64,000 nt of DNA from Agroathelia rolfsii (GCA_018343915.1 JABRWF010000006.1:2604001-2668000), one strand, 5' to 3'; counted from the stretch's first letter, positions 35,441-50,033 are shown. Notes: generated by a model not told the origin, from the sequence alone. A program made the numbers and translations.

Positions 35441-36883
35441 TTATGCAAGATATTCTACCTTAGGCTCTATGTGGCATCCGACAAGATCAACGTTGGTGGA
35501 CGTAATTGGGTCGTGAGTGCCTGGGTCACATAGCGATGCAAAATATATCTTCGACACCGTAGGCGGGCGTTGGTTCATTAAAGACTGCCCTGAGCGCTTG
35601 AGACCAACGTAGAAGTTGAATATTGAGAAAACGATTCCCTATACCAGATTACGTTTTTATAAGTATTTCATGATTAGTATTGCCATCAATACTCACAATG
35701 ACTTGGGGTAACTACAAGGAGACCATTCTTTATCAGTCAACCAATTACGTTTGAAATAACATACATACAGGGATAACTGCAGCTAATCCAGCGTTCCGGG
35801 TGGCTGGAATCCAGTCAAGGCAAATAACCGTGAAGAGGGAAATAGAATATATGGCGACTAATTGTATTAGGACAGTAGGGGTTGAAGCAACATCTGTGCC
35901 TGTTATTTTGATATTGCCATTATTTAGCATACCACGGCGAGTCCACCATAATCAGCGCTAATAGACGGGGTTAAACACAGTTTGAATGGCAGTTATCAAA
36001 ATTTTGTAACGCAGTCAAGCATCACTTACCTGTGCAAACAAGGTTGATGATGAATGATGATACCCACATGATCGTTGTTAACATACTTTCGGTGAGCATC
36101 GTGCCAGTGTCAACTTGAATGCCTACATACGGACAGCTAAGAAAAGATAGGACCTGGAAAACAAAATCCCCTGTTGCAACTCCTTTTAGTTCACATGCAC
36201 ACTCTATTAGTAAACAGTTTTTTTTTTTTTCAAGTTTACAGGTAACGAACCGACAGTTGCTATGTAAAACACCGCGATGGTGGCGGCCATGGCTTTATTG
36301 TTTCTCCATATGATGCATGTCCGGTATAGCTATTTAAAAGCTTCAGGTCAGGGTTTGCTGTGACTTGATTCGGATAAACGTACCAAGATACCGTCTCCTA
36401 AGAAAATTTGAAGCCCGTAAGTTAATTTCTGTATCGCATGCCACACTCCATATTCTCTCCATGGTCCCGATCCCGATCCCAAATTTGGCTCGTTAATCAG
36501 AGCAGTAAGAGTATCGAAAAACCGTAAGAAAATCACTGTTGCTAATAGAGTGGTAATCATATGCTAAATGATGGTACATTTATCCAAGTCAGAAGTCACA
36601 CACAGATGGGAACAATATAATGAAACATCAAAGACCTACAATTGTGCACAGCACAAACATTACCATCGATACAGTGATGAATGTCACCCGTGTCCTTTTG
36701 TTTTCATGTCTTTTCAAAAAATAGACAGAAAGAGTGAACAGAATGAAGAAAGTGCCTGTCGAATGATATTATTATACAAGATGATGTCAAGATATGGCGC
36801 CTAACCGCACCATATAGAAGCGATTCAACAAACAGCGAGACAATGAGAGTGAACCGGACGTCATTATATAAAAGGAGAGTCAT
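35441..36883 (-). CDS. Seven-helix membrane protein of basidiomycete type, copy 1
   Basis: The function is unknown; such proteins are abundant in Agaricomycetes. Minus-strand exons read from ATG 36881-36883 (MTLLLYNDV) through FVESLLYG, GTFFILFTLSVYFLKRHENKR, QKLTYGLQIFLGDGIL, a helix near 35830 (IYSISLFTVICLDW), and GIVFSIFNFYVGLKR to a stop at 35441-35443. It is a tandem paralog of 38265-39649 with the same intron positions. One problem: the conserved ALRLWWT block is out of frame near 35935-35955 (GCGCTGATTATGGTGG), as if 2 nt were lost relative to copy 2, so this copy may be inactive. Expected location is the membrane; ligand and partner are unknown. Confidence 0.65.
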
Positions 36884-37861
36884 TAGAAATAGGGAAACGG
36901 AAGTAGTACATGTACTATACTACCAGTTCATATACATGTATGACCAGTGTATGACTCCTGAGTATCACTAAGCATCACCAATACGGCCCAGGTATATCAA
37001 CGAACATAGCAACATTGCGTTTGGCACTAATCAGCAATCCAGGAAGTTTGATATTCAACATCAGTAGAACATGATATTACCTGTGCTAGATGGTGTTGGT
37101 TGTTTTGGGGGACTTTCCTAGAGTTCCTATCATATTAGGGCCTCCGAGAATGAGGGTGTGCTGTGCGATTCTTTTACTTCCCGCCCACAGGACTTACGGA
37201 AGTACTAGTAATCCATCTGCATTTATACTCAATATTGTTTCATGAGCACGCAATAGTGCCAGTGACAAAGAAATCAACGCATGAGCGGCAAGTGACACTG
37301 GCGGTAGCAATTACTGGTAGATAAGGGGAAGCATTATAAGGTCAAGGAAAGACATCATGATGGTATAGCAGCAGTTTTATTATTAATAGCATGAATCAAG
37401 TGAGCTTGCAAAAGCCTGAAGGACCGGGTGTTCAAATCAATTTTTCAGATGATCACTGGCTGTGGCAGACACAGACGCTTATGGTTCGGTTGCAAACGTA
37501 GATACAGGTGCCTCCATGCATTAAACAGGAGTTTTTAAGCGTGTTCAACCCATTTTGGACTCCTAGTATGGATCTAACTGCGGGAACAGGCTGTGAATAC
37601 CTCCTTCTGGCTCTGAGACTCCGAAGAATTTAGTATCGACTTACTCACCTCTATTTTGTTTCTCTAGGCAAATAGATATCTTCAATTTAAGTCAACTCGA
37701 ATGCGGAATATGGCGGGGGCGCCAACTAGAAAACCCATTTTCCCCGTGAATTAGGTTGTATAAAAGAGTATTCATTAGTTTGACTTGAAGTACAATTTCA
37801 TCAACTTCATGACTATGACCATGATTAGCTTGAAAATCCAAATGCTTCACGCCATCTTACA
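36884..37861. other. Spacer between the duplicated units
   Basis: No gene is seen. It contains the upstream region of membrane-protein copy 1. Confidence 0.5.
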
Positions 37862-37943
37862 ATGCCGAAGTTAAATTGTACCATCGGCATGAAGGTTCTT
37901 TGCGGTAAGCAATCCAGCTTGGGGACCGATTACCCGTATCCAA
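37862..37943 (+). pseudogene. Decayed tRNA-Glu copy
   Basis: The 3' part reads GCTTGGGGACCGATTACCCG followed by TATCCAAACGTTTTTG. This aligns with the intact gene's GCTCGGGGTTCGATTCCCCG then TATCCGAATATTTTTG, and weak similarity continues into the flank. The 5' half is unrecognisable. The T stem and acceptor are broken, so it cannot be a working tRNA. It stands in the same place relative to copy 2 of the membrane-protein gene as the intact tRNA does to copy 1. Confidence 0.65.
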
Positions 37944-38264
37944 ACGTTTTTGTACTCAATTCTACGCCCTGTTTTAAGGGCTTTAAAATGGAACTTTAGA
38001 TGTGCGTGTACTCCCTTTGAGGTGTGTCATTTTGGATTACCTAGTAAGCGCTACTCAGATAGCCACAGTATTTTTTTTCTCAGGAAGGATTTGCTCTGTC
38101 CAAAATTTGGACTGTTGGGACGTTAAAGCCATAACTTCTATACTGCGTGCCGCTTATATACTCTATTGCACGTACTGAAATACATACTAAACATACTCTG
38201 AAATTGGGCTTTGTCAACTGTAATTAATCACCTAAACTCGGTTTCAAGTATTCATACAATTTAT

Positions 38265-39649
38265 TTATTGGCTATTCGTTGAATAGCACGTTGCTATAGG
38301 TGTTTCGTCCAGTTGTGGTGGTAGCGTAAAGCGGAGTCTTGACATTGCCTGGCTGCTGTGCGGGGATGAATTTTGCCTTGAGCGATTGACATGGACATAA
38401 ATGTTGAGAATCATGAAAACAATGCCCTGTATTATCATATAATTTGTATTTTCTTGTATCTTCTTTATACCACTCACAATGACTTGGATTAGCTTTATAA
38501 AATTTGAGGCTTGTTATTCAACTCATCAAAGAAAAAAATGAAAATGCTGCTACGTATGGGAAATAAAATAAGACTTGTACATCCAGCGCTTTGAGTGGTT
38601 TGAACCCAATTGAGACAAAGTATTGCAAAAAGACAAATGGAGTAGATAGCGCCCAGTCCAACTATAACAGTGGCAATAGAAGCCAGACTTCTTCTACCCA
38701 TTATCATAATGTCACTGTCAGTACTCAGCACATGATGATGTGTCCACCATAGACGCAGGGCAATCATGCCTTATTACTTCGAATTAGTAGTTGGGATTTC
38801 ATGACAGAGCAAAGAGTAGTGCTTACCTGCGCAACCAAAGTTGGTAATGAAGGATAACCCCCAAAACGCTGTTGTCATGACATTATCGAGTATATCAAGA
38901 TCAACCCTTCTTTCGTCTGAACTTTTGTAAAGTAGGATTTTGATCCCGAAATCACCCACCGCAGCTCCTGTTAGTCAACATATAATCAACTAGTGACTGG
39001 TATACGAGGTACAAATAACAGACCGATTGTGAATACATAGAGTAACAGGATGATTATCACCGCCGCTCTCTTGTCCTGCCATATGATATACAGGCGATGA
39101 AGCTGCCCGATATATTAGCTGGCTGTAGGTGCCTCATATAGGTGTACTTACCATAATGCCATCTCCCACAAAGGTTTGTAGTCCATATGCTATGTTTTGG
39201 ACTGTAACTAGAACAGAGTATTTCTCCCAAACAATCAAACCTTGTCCTGTCTCTGGTTGGGAAACAAGAGTATTGAAGGACCGGAGAAATGTAATGGTCA
39301 TCAATAAAATGATGACTACGTGCTGTAGTTTGTAAGAGAGTGACTTCAGATATGAAATAGCAGCTATTATTCAAATGCAAGTTTTACTATGGTTCCCAGA
39401 ACAAACATTACGACTGATAATGTGGTGTACGTTACTTTTATCCTCTTGTTTTCATGTTTTTGTAGAACATAAACAGAAAATGCGCAGAGAACAAAGAAAG
39501 TGCCTGTATAACAATAAGTCCTCAACGCTAATAGAGAACGGTATGTGGTGCCCAGTCGCACCATATAAGATACTCTCAATGAAAAGCGAAATGATGAGAT
39601 TATGCCACTCTTGATTGTTTAGCAGGGAAGTCATCGCAGATGGTAGCAT
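38265..39649 (-). CDS. Seven-helix membrane protein of basidiomycete type, copy 2
   Basis: The function is unknown. Minus-strand exons start at ATG 39647-39649 (MLPSAMTSLLNNQEW) with LFIESILYG. They continue with GTFFVLCAFSVYVLQKHENKR, a helix, TVQNIAYGLQTFVGDGIM, LHRLYIIWQDKR plus a helix, GLSFITNFGCA, MIALRLWWTHHH, a helix (VIVGLGAIYSICLFAILCLNW), and GIVFMILNIYVHVNRSR, to the stop at 38265-38267. About seven hydrophobic segments are seen. Introns of about 50-70 nt lie at the same places as in copy 1. I find no frame break in the parts I could join. The C-terminus is short and Ser-rich. Confidence 0.7.
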
Positions 39650-42600
39650 TAGTGCAGAGTTGACATTCGCATCATGAAACTGCTGGCAGGTGTAATAAAC
39701 CCTTGGATGACCCTTGATAGGTTTGTTGATAAGTCCATCATATGATCATGATGATCAATCCAAAACATGAATATACAAATATAAAATTTAATACTTGAGT
39801 CGTGAATTAAAGACGATCAAGAATATTATAATAATACCAGATATTCAAAAAATTATCACACATGGTTCTACTATTTAACAGGTGACTTGTTCACGTTGTC
39901 ATTGCAATTTGCAACATGGTGGGAATAAGCGATCATGGTTGAGCCGACTGACTACATTTCATCACCATCATTGCCCAGAGTCAATGTAAAGAAGCAGAGA
40001 CGCCTCAACAACGCCGTAGTGATAGACGCTGCGCGAATTCAAGTTCAAAATTATGATGTTTAACACGAAGGCTTCAGTTCAGTTAAACATCCCGTCGAGT
40101 CCAATTTGGACTCAGAGCCGACAACGCTCCGGGGTTTCCCAGGGGAAAGCCTACTAGTATTTCTACCAATACTTCCACCAACCGCTTTAATTTACTTGAG
40201 TAAAAGGATTGGTAGAAGCGTAAATCACATGATCAGTACTTTTTACTGAATCCTTCATCCAAAGCGGAAATATTTGTCACAAGATTAGTAAAAAGGGCGT
40301 TTTTCTTTTGAAAACCCAGAGTGCGTGCACAAGTGCCGAAAGCCTAATGGTCACAGTAAACATCATGATTTCGCCGTACGGCCACTCACGTGTACTAGTG
40401 ATCAAAAAAAGTTTTTGTACTGTGCCCAAACTTTTTGACACTGGACTCTCTTATTCTTTGATATAAAATCAAATAATTCCTCTGAAAATAAGTAGTTTCA
40501 ATTTCCGACTATTAATGTTACTAGGCACATCATCTCGTCATGGTTCATTCACTCTTGCATTTGGAAATACATTTTCACTCTTATTCTATCGCGTTATTGT
40601 GCTGTGCAGCACATCTCTCTAATATTTGACCTTTGGTGCTCACAAAACTTGCATATATTCAGAAAACTTGAATTCCAAAGTGTGACCTACATCCATTAGA
40701 AGTCATCTGCTTTTACAACCCCGGGTAATCTCTTCCCCATGGACCATAGCCCCCCCCCTCACTGACCCACCACATGACGCCTTTGCAAAACTCCCTAATC
40801 CTATATAGCCCCCACTCATTAGTTTGTAATCATTTCGCCCATAACTATTTCACCCTATGTTATCAACCGCTTTGCTTTGTTTTCTTGGTTTTATTTTATT
40901 TTCACGGTTATGTTTTGTTTTCTCGGTTTTATCCCTTTTTTTTTGGCTTAGCTCCTTTTCTTCCTTCTTGATTTCTATTGTCATATCAGGCTGGTCATTT
41001 TACATGCAGCTTGAATTCTCCTAACTTCCCTATGCCACCACACTCCACACTTCCCTTATTGTCTGAACCTACCCCTCAGCCACTTACACCGTAGTTTGTC
41101 TTCAGTACATGATGCGGTATACAAACGTATTTTAAAATAAAATTAAAATTAAAAAAGACCCACCACATGACCTTCGGAGAATAAGCTTAGAATTGAACAC
41201 CTTTCCACATCTATTGTTGTGAAACACCGCTATTATTCCGAGTAAATAATCATTTTTCGCATGTACTAGTATAAGACATTAATAGGGCGCATCCCTTCCT
41301 CATACTTATACAACTGTACTCTAGATGAGTTGATCGCACCAATCTCGCGAGTCCAGGTTCTCTTAATTTGATCAAAAACTCCCCCCTTTTTTTATTTTCT
41401 GCACAATTGCAATATTAACACTCAACCCGCGCTGATAAGCCATGCGGTGGTGAACGGCGTTATAGGCATTGATGTCCGCATGTATAACATTAAGGCGCAA
41501 GTCTCTTTGTTCGTGGACTCCTGGTTTCTATTCTCCTTTATTGCACCTAGCGAGACATACCTTTTTTTACGTACTCATTAAGATTCAGTCTTGTCACCAG
41601 CTGGCGGCGGATATTCTCAAATGATCCATTGCCTACATCAGCAGAAACATCCCATTCATCATGACGGCGTGAAGTAATCATCCTCCAGCAAGGGAAGGAA
41701 TACATAAACCAAAAATTAATATTGATGAGTGGACATTGTATTCCACACGAGCTTCAGAGTCCTAGATGTGGCCCACTGGTAAGGGTCTATTTATGCCTTG
41801 GATGCTGACCAAGTCACACATACTTGATTATTTCCCTCGTGGTAGACTGACTCCTCCCTAGGCGCTTTCATGCAAGGGGGTAATCATGGCCTGTGCTCGC
41901 TTAACAGCATCTGATGCATCTGTAGCATATACTTGGTAAAAGTGGGGCTGTTTTCAATGCAAGGCCGAGACCAGGGCCGTCCATCGCACGATGATCCTCG
42001 ATATACAGAATTTGTATTGTGTTCATCCCTAGTACACCCTTCTACTTCAACTACAGGAAGCATTTTTGCTGTCTTCTGGACTAAACGAACTACTCGAGCG
42101 CAAGGTAAAATGACAATACCCGCGAATCTTTTGCTCGGTCACTGACATATCATTCAGTGTCTCTATGTCGGCTGAACTGCTCGTGCGTCTTAGCAACGCA
42201 ATCATGCGCCTATGCCACGGAGCACTCAAACTCAATACACACAACATTAATGTGTCTTCTCCGTAAATAATACGTCAAAACAGACGTGGAGGACTCACAT
42301 CGTGGAACAACCTCATGACGCTTCGCATAGATGAAAGGGGGCACCAGTGCACATGTACTGTTGGCTCACACTTGGTACATACTGATGTACGTACAGAGTT
42401 GTATGGCATCATCGCATTTGGTTATGATACTCCTGTGCTTGTGCGACCTGACAGTAATGGCTATGTGAGAAGAAGTTATAATGATGAAAACGAGGGTAAA
42501 TTATATCCTTTACACACTGTCCTACAAGTTCAAGCTTTGATTACTACTGGCAGTAGTTTCGATAGCACCCAAAATACATAAACTCCTTACATCTCCTACT

Positions 42601-45600
42601 GCCTAGGGCTCGAGTACTCAAAATAACCATCCAACTATAAAACCCAAACTTTCGTATATAATGCATTATAAGTCTAGGGCTAGCCTTCACTAATTCATCG
42701 AGGTGCTGAAGGAAGCATACATTCTAGTACCATCTCGATTGACTAGTATCCTCTTGGCCTTCTCCCCACGTCTATCCTTGGTTAGCTAGGCATTAATACG
42801 CATGTACACTTACTATCAGTATTTGACCTTGAAACTTCAACACAGACTCCTTTTTTTCGTATTATACAAATAATGTGCATGCACTGACATCCATTTGGAT
42901 CTGATTGTATGGCACATTACATCTTCTCGATATGCTCAAAGAAAGTACACCAAGTCCAAAAGATCAACCATTCAACCGCCATCTAATAATTCCTTCATCG
43001 TCTAGAAAGAAAAAAATGCTTGAGCGAGGGCGTTAAACTTCGTTTGTCCAATTGGAGATCATAATGGTGAATGTGCACAAATGAACATAAACAATAGTCA
43101 CTGTGTGTCAACAAATCGTCGTTCCTCTAAGCCCTACTGTAGCCGGCCTAACCATTTGGCTGTTGCATATGCTCCTGGTGATGCTAACGACTCGAACTAT
43201 ACGTTGATTGGAACTACGAATAACCTTTACTCTTGTATGAACTTGCCTATGGCCAACTTACTATCCACTGTCTACAAAAATTTCATCCATTCTTCGGCTA
43301 GACACTAGTCTGTCTCTCGGTCTACATACATATTACGGGTATGAATGGCCGGCACGACAATATTTGTCTACTTGATCCTTTTCATTCATTTTCTGTGCTC
43401 ATGTTAGCTTTTATTCGATCGATTCCAGGTATTTGTTCTAGATTAATTTCATTAATGCCGATTCTTGTCCATGCTGTTTGAGAGACCCGATATGTGCGGG
43501 CACAATGTCTTGTTGCGTGCTGGACCGCCAATGCTGGATGCCGGCTTGGCCGCCAAAGGGGCTGTTTCACTTGTACGAGCTACGACCAAGACTGTGCTAT
43601 GCTTCAAAAAATACGCACGACAAGGCTAAGCTTCAAGGAGAAAAGAAAGAAAGCTCGGCGAACAAGAAAGAGGGCAGGCTGGTAAAAGATCAAACGTTCG
43701 GGAACGAGCGCTCCACTCGACGCCATGTCTTTCTGCATCGCTCTTTCTTACCACCGACCGCTTCGCTTACGTTTTATAGTTCAAGGTGCCCGCGGCTGTA
43801 CAGCTTACTGTATCCTCACTCTCGCCTACTTTTCTATTTTTGCATCGTTTTCATCGCATTTCTTACAGAACTGCCACACCGCATCGCTCACTGCCGCCGA
43901 CAGGCCGCCGGCGGAACCGCCATCGCGCCCTGTATTTGATGCGTGTGTGGCTTTCCAATACAATCAGGGCCGAGACTCTCCCTAACTCGTGTGCAATCTG
44001 CGCACCATTTAGTCCATTCGGCAGGGCACAAGTACGCATAACATCATTACACTTGTTTATCTAGAATTAATATCCACTCAGTCAAAGAGTCAGTACACTT
44101 TATTTTTTTTTCCCTTCTTCTCCCGTTGACTTTTCCGAGTCTTTCTCCGTTCTGGAAGAATATCGTGCCTTGACAGACACCGTTGTGTATCATGTACGCA
44201 ATGGGGTACGCAATACCGGAGTGTCGCCAGCTGTCATCCCCCTATCCACACATCCACGCATCTTACAATACTCACTCCCGGCGTCTAGGCTTCCGCGCCC
44301 GTTATGGGGCCGTGTTTTGTATTGCTTGTTATCGCGTTCTAAATGTACCCTTTTTCATCTAGCCGTCCGTGCTGTTCTTTACGGCCTGATTTGCGTAAGG
44401 GAGCAGCAAGCACAGGAAGTGGCAATGGATTGTTCTGTGCTTAACACCCATACTCATGGTAACGGTCATGTTGGATACGTACAATCATGATGGCTTGGAA
44501 CCTGTCTCTCACTTATTCTGTTCTATGGTCTTAATATGATGCGTACTAATGAATCAGGGGACGCGGATGCACTTGGCTGATTGCATCGGTCTCTGAAGGT
44601 GACAGCTCAGTGCCTTACAGGCGCTTACTCGCAGAAAATATATATCACAGATTCTGGAAATTGTTTCCTGGAGTGGAGGAAACGACTGCGCTTTCAGCGG
44701 CTAATAGTATTACTGGTCAACGCTCTGCAATTCATCCAGTACATGCTAATCCCAAAAGTATATACCCACTTCTTCAATTTATTCTGACTGAAACGTGCTG
44801 GTTTCAGCGTCACCCGACTGCTCTATATCCACCTGTGGGCAAGTTCAAACAAGCTCATACTCCCTACCCTTTGATTGCCTCTTGCTTCGACCTGCACATA
44901 TAGCTCTCAATCAAGTTTCTATCTGGGCGCATACATTCACCCTCTCCTGTCAACCCTTGTTTGAGAGAATTCTGCCATGCGTGTGTCTGGACTTTCCATA
45001 TATTTGTGCTGAGAACCGAGGAAACATACCAAGCTGTAATATGCAATCACGAGTTTCCTAATTTTTCCACCACATTCTAATTTACTCGGGCACATTGGGC
45101 AAGCTTGCGTGTTTCAAAAAAAGTGACTTCATCCAAGCCTGCTCCACCTCTAGTCTGATTTATCACTAGATCACAATACATATGGCTGGTACTACTATAG
45201 TATACATTACATCGATTACTACCCCTGTCGCCTTATACAGGATCAAATATACCCTCAAATTGAACTTTGCGACCTACTCCAACGGCTAATAATCTCCTAT
45301 CGCAAGTATTGTCAAGGTTTGGTCATTGGGGACAAGGGCATTGGGGTGTAACCCTTTTGATAGCCACTTATCGACAGCATTCCAGCTCGTTCAAATAAGA
45401 AGCGTATGACGTATGCCGTATCCAAATGCAGGTGTTTAAATTGCTAAGCAAAATATGTGCCACAACTACAACACACATTATAGATACGCCACAGTAATAT
45501 ACGCCTAATTCGGCCTGAAACAACGATCATGATCCCCATATCCCTGACTATGATTTGATTCTACTATCAGCGTCATCGTCATCCTCTTCGGTTCGTCCGT

Positions 45601-46538
45601 TGTTCGCTCGTTCGTTCGTTTGCTAGTGCCATCATCGAATCAAACACCCCACATTTGGAGGTGGTATCCTTACAACCCCAGATGTTACCCATGAGAGGGA
45701 CGAAATCGGGATAGCAACATCCTTCTGATCCGCTTCCCTCCGTCTCAAACGGGGTGCCAGTCTGTTTGTAGAGTTGATGAAACGGGCTGTGCAGTCAGTG
45801 GTAGTATTGACCACCTGTCCCCAGTTTCTCCAGATCTGCTCCCCGTTTCCACTTCTAAATATGTTCATGCTTTTTTTTTTTTGATTTATGCGGGGTTCAC
45901 AGAGTAATCGAGGCTAACCGGTATACTACCAAGACAGCGATAGGATTCATCTGCGCCTCCAAATGCACTATCTACCATGAACACAAGTTCAAATCCGAAT
46001 ACCACAAGTCCCCCGGTATCCACAACTGCATAGTATTCGTATTCCTGTCCCACCTTCCAAATCAGGTAATGGCAAACGTTCGATAGCCACCAACGCCAAT
46101 TTGCACTAATTTTGGTGACTTCATACACCTATGACATCGACAATATTTGGGACATGCACTAGAAGTTACGATTACTAACTAGCGCTGACTACACACGCAA
46201 TTGCTTCCTGTATTTTCTTGACTACTCTTGTTGATTCCAGGCCGAGTGCACCTATTTAAGCTGAGTATAGAATATATATGTGGTGTCGTTCTTACCAGTG
46301 CCACGTCCACTATAGCAGCATATTCATAAGAATGTACTCTATAACTTACCCTTCTGCAAATAATATATTTTCGCTCAAGTGTAGGTTTCTAGCGGCCCTG
46401 TGTCATTTTTTCATTGCTCCTCTCTTCGTTAGCGTGTGAATATTGTGACGTTTAGTCGGGTGCCTGACCAATATTGATGCAGACGGCTTGTGAAAACGCT
46501 GACATAGTATCGTAATACGTTGGGGATCAAAGTATCCA

Positions 46539-46552
46539 CCCCCCCCCCCCCC
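46539..46552 (+). repeat. Poly-C tract
   Basis: Fourteen consecutive C. This is unusual in otherwise mixed sequence and would form a G-run on the other strand. Confidence 0.9.
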
Positions 46553-49500
46553 TTTAGTGTGCCTATACACAGCAGACGTGTTTGATGCAAAGTCGATGTC
46601 ACACCATGCTCCAACTCGGTTGGGCTGTCGCCAGTGGCAGACTGGTTCAGAATCACCCCCAAGCCCCGAGAGCAGTTTCGTAGGGACATGCATACCAATG
46701 TTCTATTTTTGTCACTTCCACCAGCTGTTGCACCCTATTTCGTCGCTGTGGGGCACCGATAGATAACGACCAGCTTGTGGACAGTATGCTGCTTGACTTG
46801 GAAATCACCTCGTGTCCACCGCTTACGCTGTATGCGGGGAAAGAGCTTTCTCACGTCTCCCTTTCGGCTTCTGCCGTAGTTACCGATGCCCAGCTTCCTC
46901 TTTTTCTATCATTCAGAGCTCTCGAGTCAGCTCCAACGAGTACCACAACGATCTCTTTGTGCTCTGCTTGCATATCTTTTAGTGGAGCGTTTTTTCTGCT
47001 GGTCTTACTTTCTGCGTAGCAATTCACAGTTGGATAACTGTCCTCTGGGCCCATAGAGAAGCTCTCTATGACGCTATCATCGTCATCAACGAACGAGGCT
47101 TCTCTGGCAGCTCAGGCTATCTATCCGGTAACACGTCGAGTGAACTTCTTTCTGGGCGATCAAACCATCATCAAAGAATTGCAGGGATTATGTGTGCTGC
47201 GTACTGTATACGTACACACAATCATCAGCTGCAAGGCCCTCCTCCCCTTCTGCTTGGCTCTTTGTTTTTCATTTCCTCTTTGCCTCCTCCTCCTAACGTA
47301 CCTGTAATCAGCACCTACGAGATCCTGTCCCGCTGAATCCGCTCTGTTTACTGTTCCTGGTAAACTCTGTATCTTCTTGTGCTTCTCTTCTATTTCTGCT
47401 TGGCTCGTGGTATGAAAAAATATATTATCATATCAATATCACTATCCATGCCTCGTGCGCGTCATGTCAGCACTCTGTGCATGCACACGCGCTGACGCGG
47501 CGGGCTTAAAATTATAATATGCCCACAGCCGATTTGCTAGTGCGACGGGGTTAACGGGTCAACAAAAAAAAACACGATTAAATGAAGCGCAATGTGCAAT
47601 GTGCAATGGTCTCAAGAAGCTTGGGATCTTTTTATTTTATTTTCTACTTTTTCCTTTGTATATCCGTCCAATAACTGCTAGTAGCGCCATCATATCCTAC
47701 CATTGTACCTTCATGGTCTTTTATTTCTTTTCTCTCACGCTCTCACATCCCCCTCTATGTGCCTGCGAATGTGAAATACGATGTCCAAACAGCTGGCTGG
47801 TATAAGCAATACAACCCGTGATGTCGGCGCATGTCGATCGGGATGTCTGTAGATCACCGCAATGATACTGCATGGACGTATTGTACGAGAGAGAAAATGC
47901 AAGTGCAATCGGCGCCGAAGAGCCGTAGCGTTGGCCTCCTCCCCTTTTATTTACTTTATTGTATGTCTTATTACTATACGGCCTTCTTCTTCTTCTTCTT
48001 TTTTCCCCATGTGCGCGGTGATTGATGTGCGCACACATCATGGTTCTAGCATTCTTTGATTTGATTGTGTATGCATCATGGATAATAGAGCTCGCGCATA
48101 CTGGCAACGAACGAGAAGAATAAGATAAAGAAAACAAAACAAAACAAACGAAAACCTTGAGTGAGACCTGTTGTTCTATGCATCAGCTGATCCTCGGTAT
48201 TGTATATCCTTAGCGCTTCATCAACACAGCTGTGGCCCATGGGTCAGCAGCGCCTGTCATGGCTGTAAGGCCCCGCTGACCACAAACAGCCTCGTTGAGG
48301 CGTTCTTCTCTTCTTAAATTGATCGCTACGCGCGCGTGTGTGTCTGTGTGTATGTGCGCGAGGCAACCAGCCAGCTTTGTGGGACTAATGTGATATGCAG
48401 AACGGAAGCGGAATGGAAATGATCAACGAGGAGGATGGGATGAGACAGACAGACAGACAGAGATTCCCGAGCCGGAGCCGGAGTCGACTCGGAGGGGAAC
48501 AAGAGTGAGACGGTACGTTTTAATGTATGTTTACGGAGTTGGATAGGTATCTAATTTTGTATATGCTGTGAAAAGAGTCCGACGAAGAGTGTGTGTATGC
48601 GCTCGGAGGAGGAGAAAACGGGCAGCGGACAGCGGAGAATGCCTTTTTTTTCCTGCTGTGTTATGCCGTTTTGCATGTGCGCGTGTATGTACACAGCTGT
48701 GTGTGCGTGAGCACGCATGCAGATCCAAGGGTCTGGCCACAGACCCGTTGATGTCGTTTACCGCTTCCGTCTGAGTCTTCTAAAACTACGATCCTCTTTA
48801 GGCTTGTATGTACGTGTGTCACTTTTGATTTTCCATTGCTTATAGCCTGCAATAACCCTCACGCGATAGCAGAAAAATGAAGAGAAGGAAGGAAGGGCTA
48901 GACAATCTCGTGAAAAAAAAAGTACCATCCTAAGCCTAAGGGAATGGAGAGAAAAGGCTAAAATGAATAAATTCGAGTACAATAGAAAAATTCCACGATA
49001 ATATGAATCGACCACGTGGGGTGCCCATCAACAGCTCGGCTTTTAGCATACCCTTCAGCAATAATTTTTTATTTTCTCGTTTATTATTCTTTCATCTCGC
49101 ATCCGAGCCATTGTCAAACAGCGATGTGTGCATACATGAATGGGATTGAGGCCGTTTAGCCTTGTGCTTGCACACATCATGGGCCTTGCCTACTCCAGCA
49201 ACGAAGAGCAACACAGCTGTTTTGCACATACCGTACACCCGAGGGCCAAAGGACTGAACGAGCCAACCTCCTCGGGCAGAAACGCGTTGCGCATGGGCGC
49301 GCGAAGACGGAATTATAGCTTAGCTTAGCCAGCTGGCTGGGTGGTTGGCTGATTGGAGCCCTGCCCTGACTACACAAACACAAATACAAACAGGTTTGAA
49401 ACGAGGGGAGGAAGAAGGCCAGACAGACAAGCGTGTGTGTGCCTGGACCGCCCTGCTTACATAATCTCGGCAGCTCAGCTCGGCCACATGGATCAGAGCG

Positions 49501-50006
49501 CAGTGCCCGCATAGCGCCTTTGACTCCACCCCCCAAGGTCGCCGCCCTCCGCCCTAATCTTGTTGTCTGGTTCACACACAAAGACACCCCATTTTTTTTT
49601 TTGCATTACGCCAGGAAAAGGAAGTTGACGAAGTTTGGCGCTATGATATGATACATTGTCTCTTATTCGGTGCTTGCTTTCATGCGGACTATGTTACCCT
49701 ATATGTGTATGCTATGACGCTGACGACGGGTATTGTTGACGACAGTCAGGAGCCCAGAGGAGAGAGCAGACAGCTGTCCGACTACCGCCTTTGGTTGTCT
49801 GCTGTGTAAACATGTCCACCGCTCTCAGAGGAAGACAGATAAGGCGTAAAGTTACCAACGGCGAATGAACTGTCCTCAACACGCGTTTGCCTGCAGGCAG
49901 CGAGTGCTATACACCAACTGACTGATTTCTGTTGGCAGTGGCAAGATATACATTTTGTATATAAAAATAATCGCGGAAAATGCTCGTTATTACGATAGAA
50001 ATACAT

Positions 50007-50033
50007 TATATATATATATATATATATATATAT
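50007..50033 (+). repeat. (TA)n microsatellite
   Basis: An uninterrupted alternating T/A run of 27 nt, about 1.2 kb upstream of the DUF6699 gene. Confidence 0.9.

Noticed and set aside
43478..44064. Overlapping plus-strand frames of up to 153 codons
   Set aside because: Three different frames are open over the same GC-rich stretch, none with a recognisable domain or splice context.
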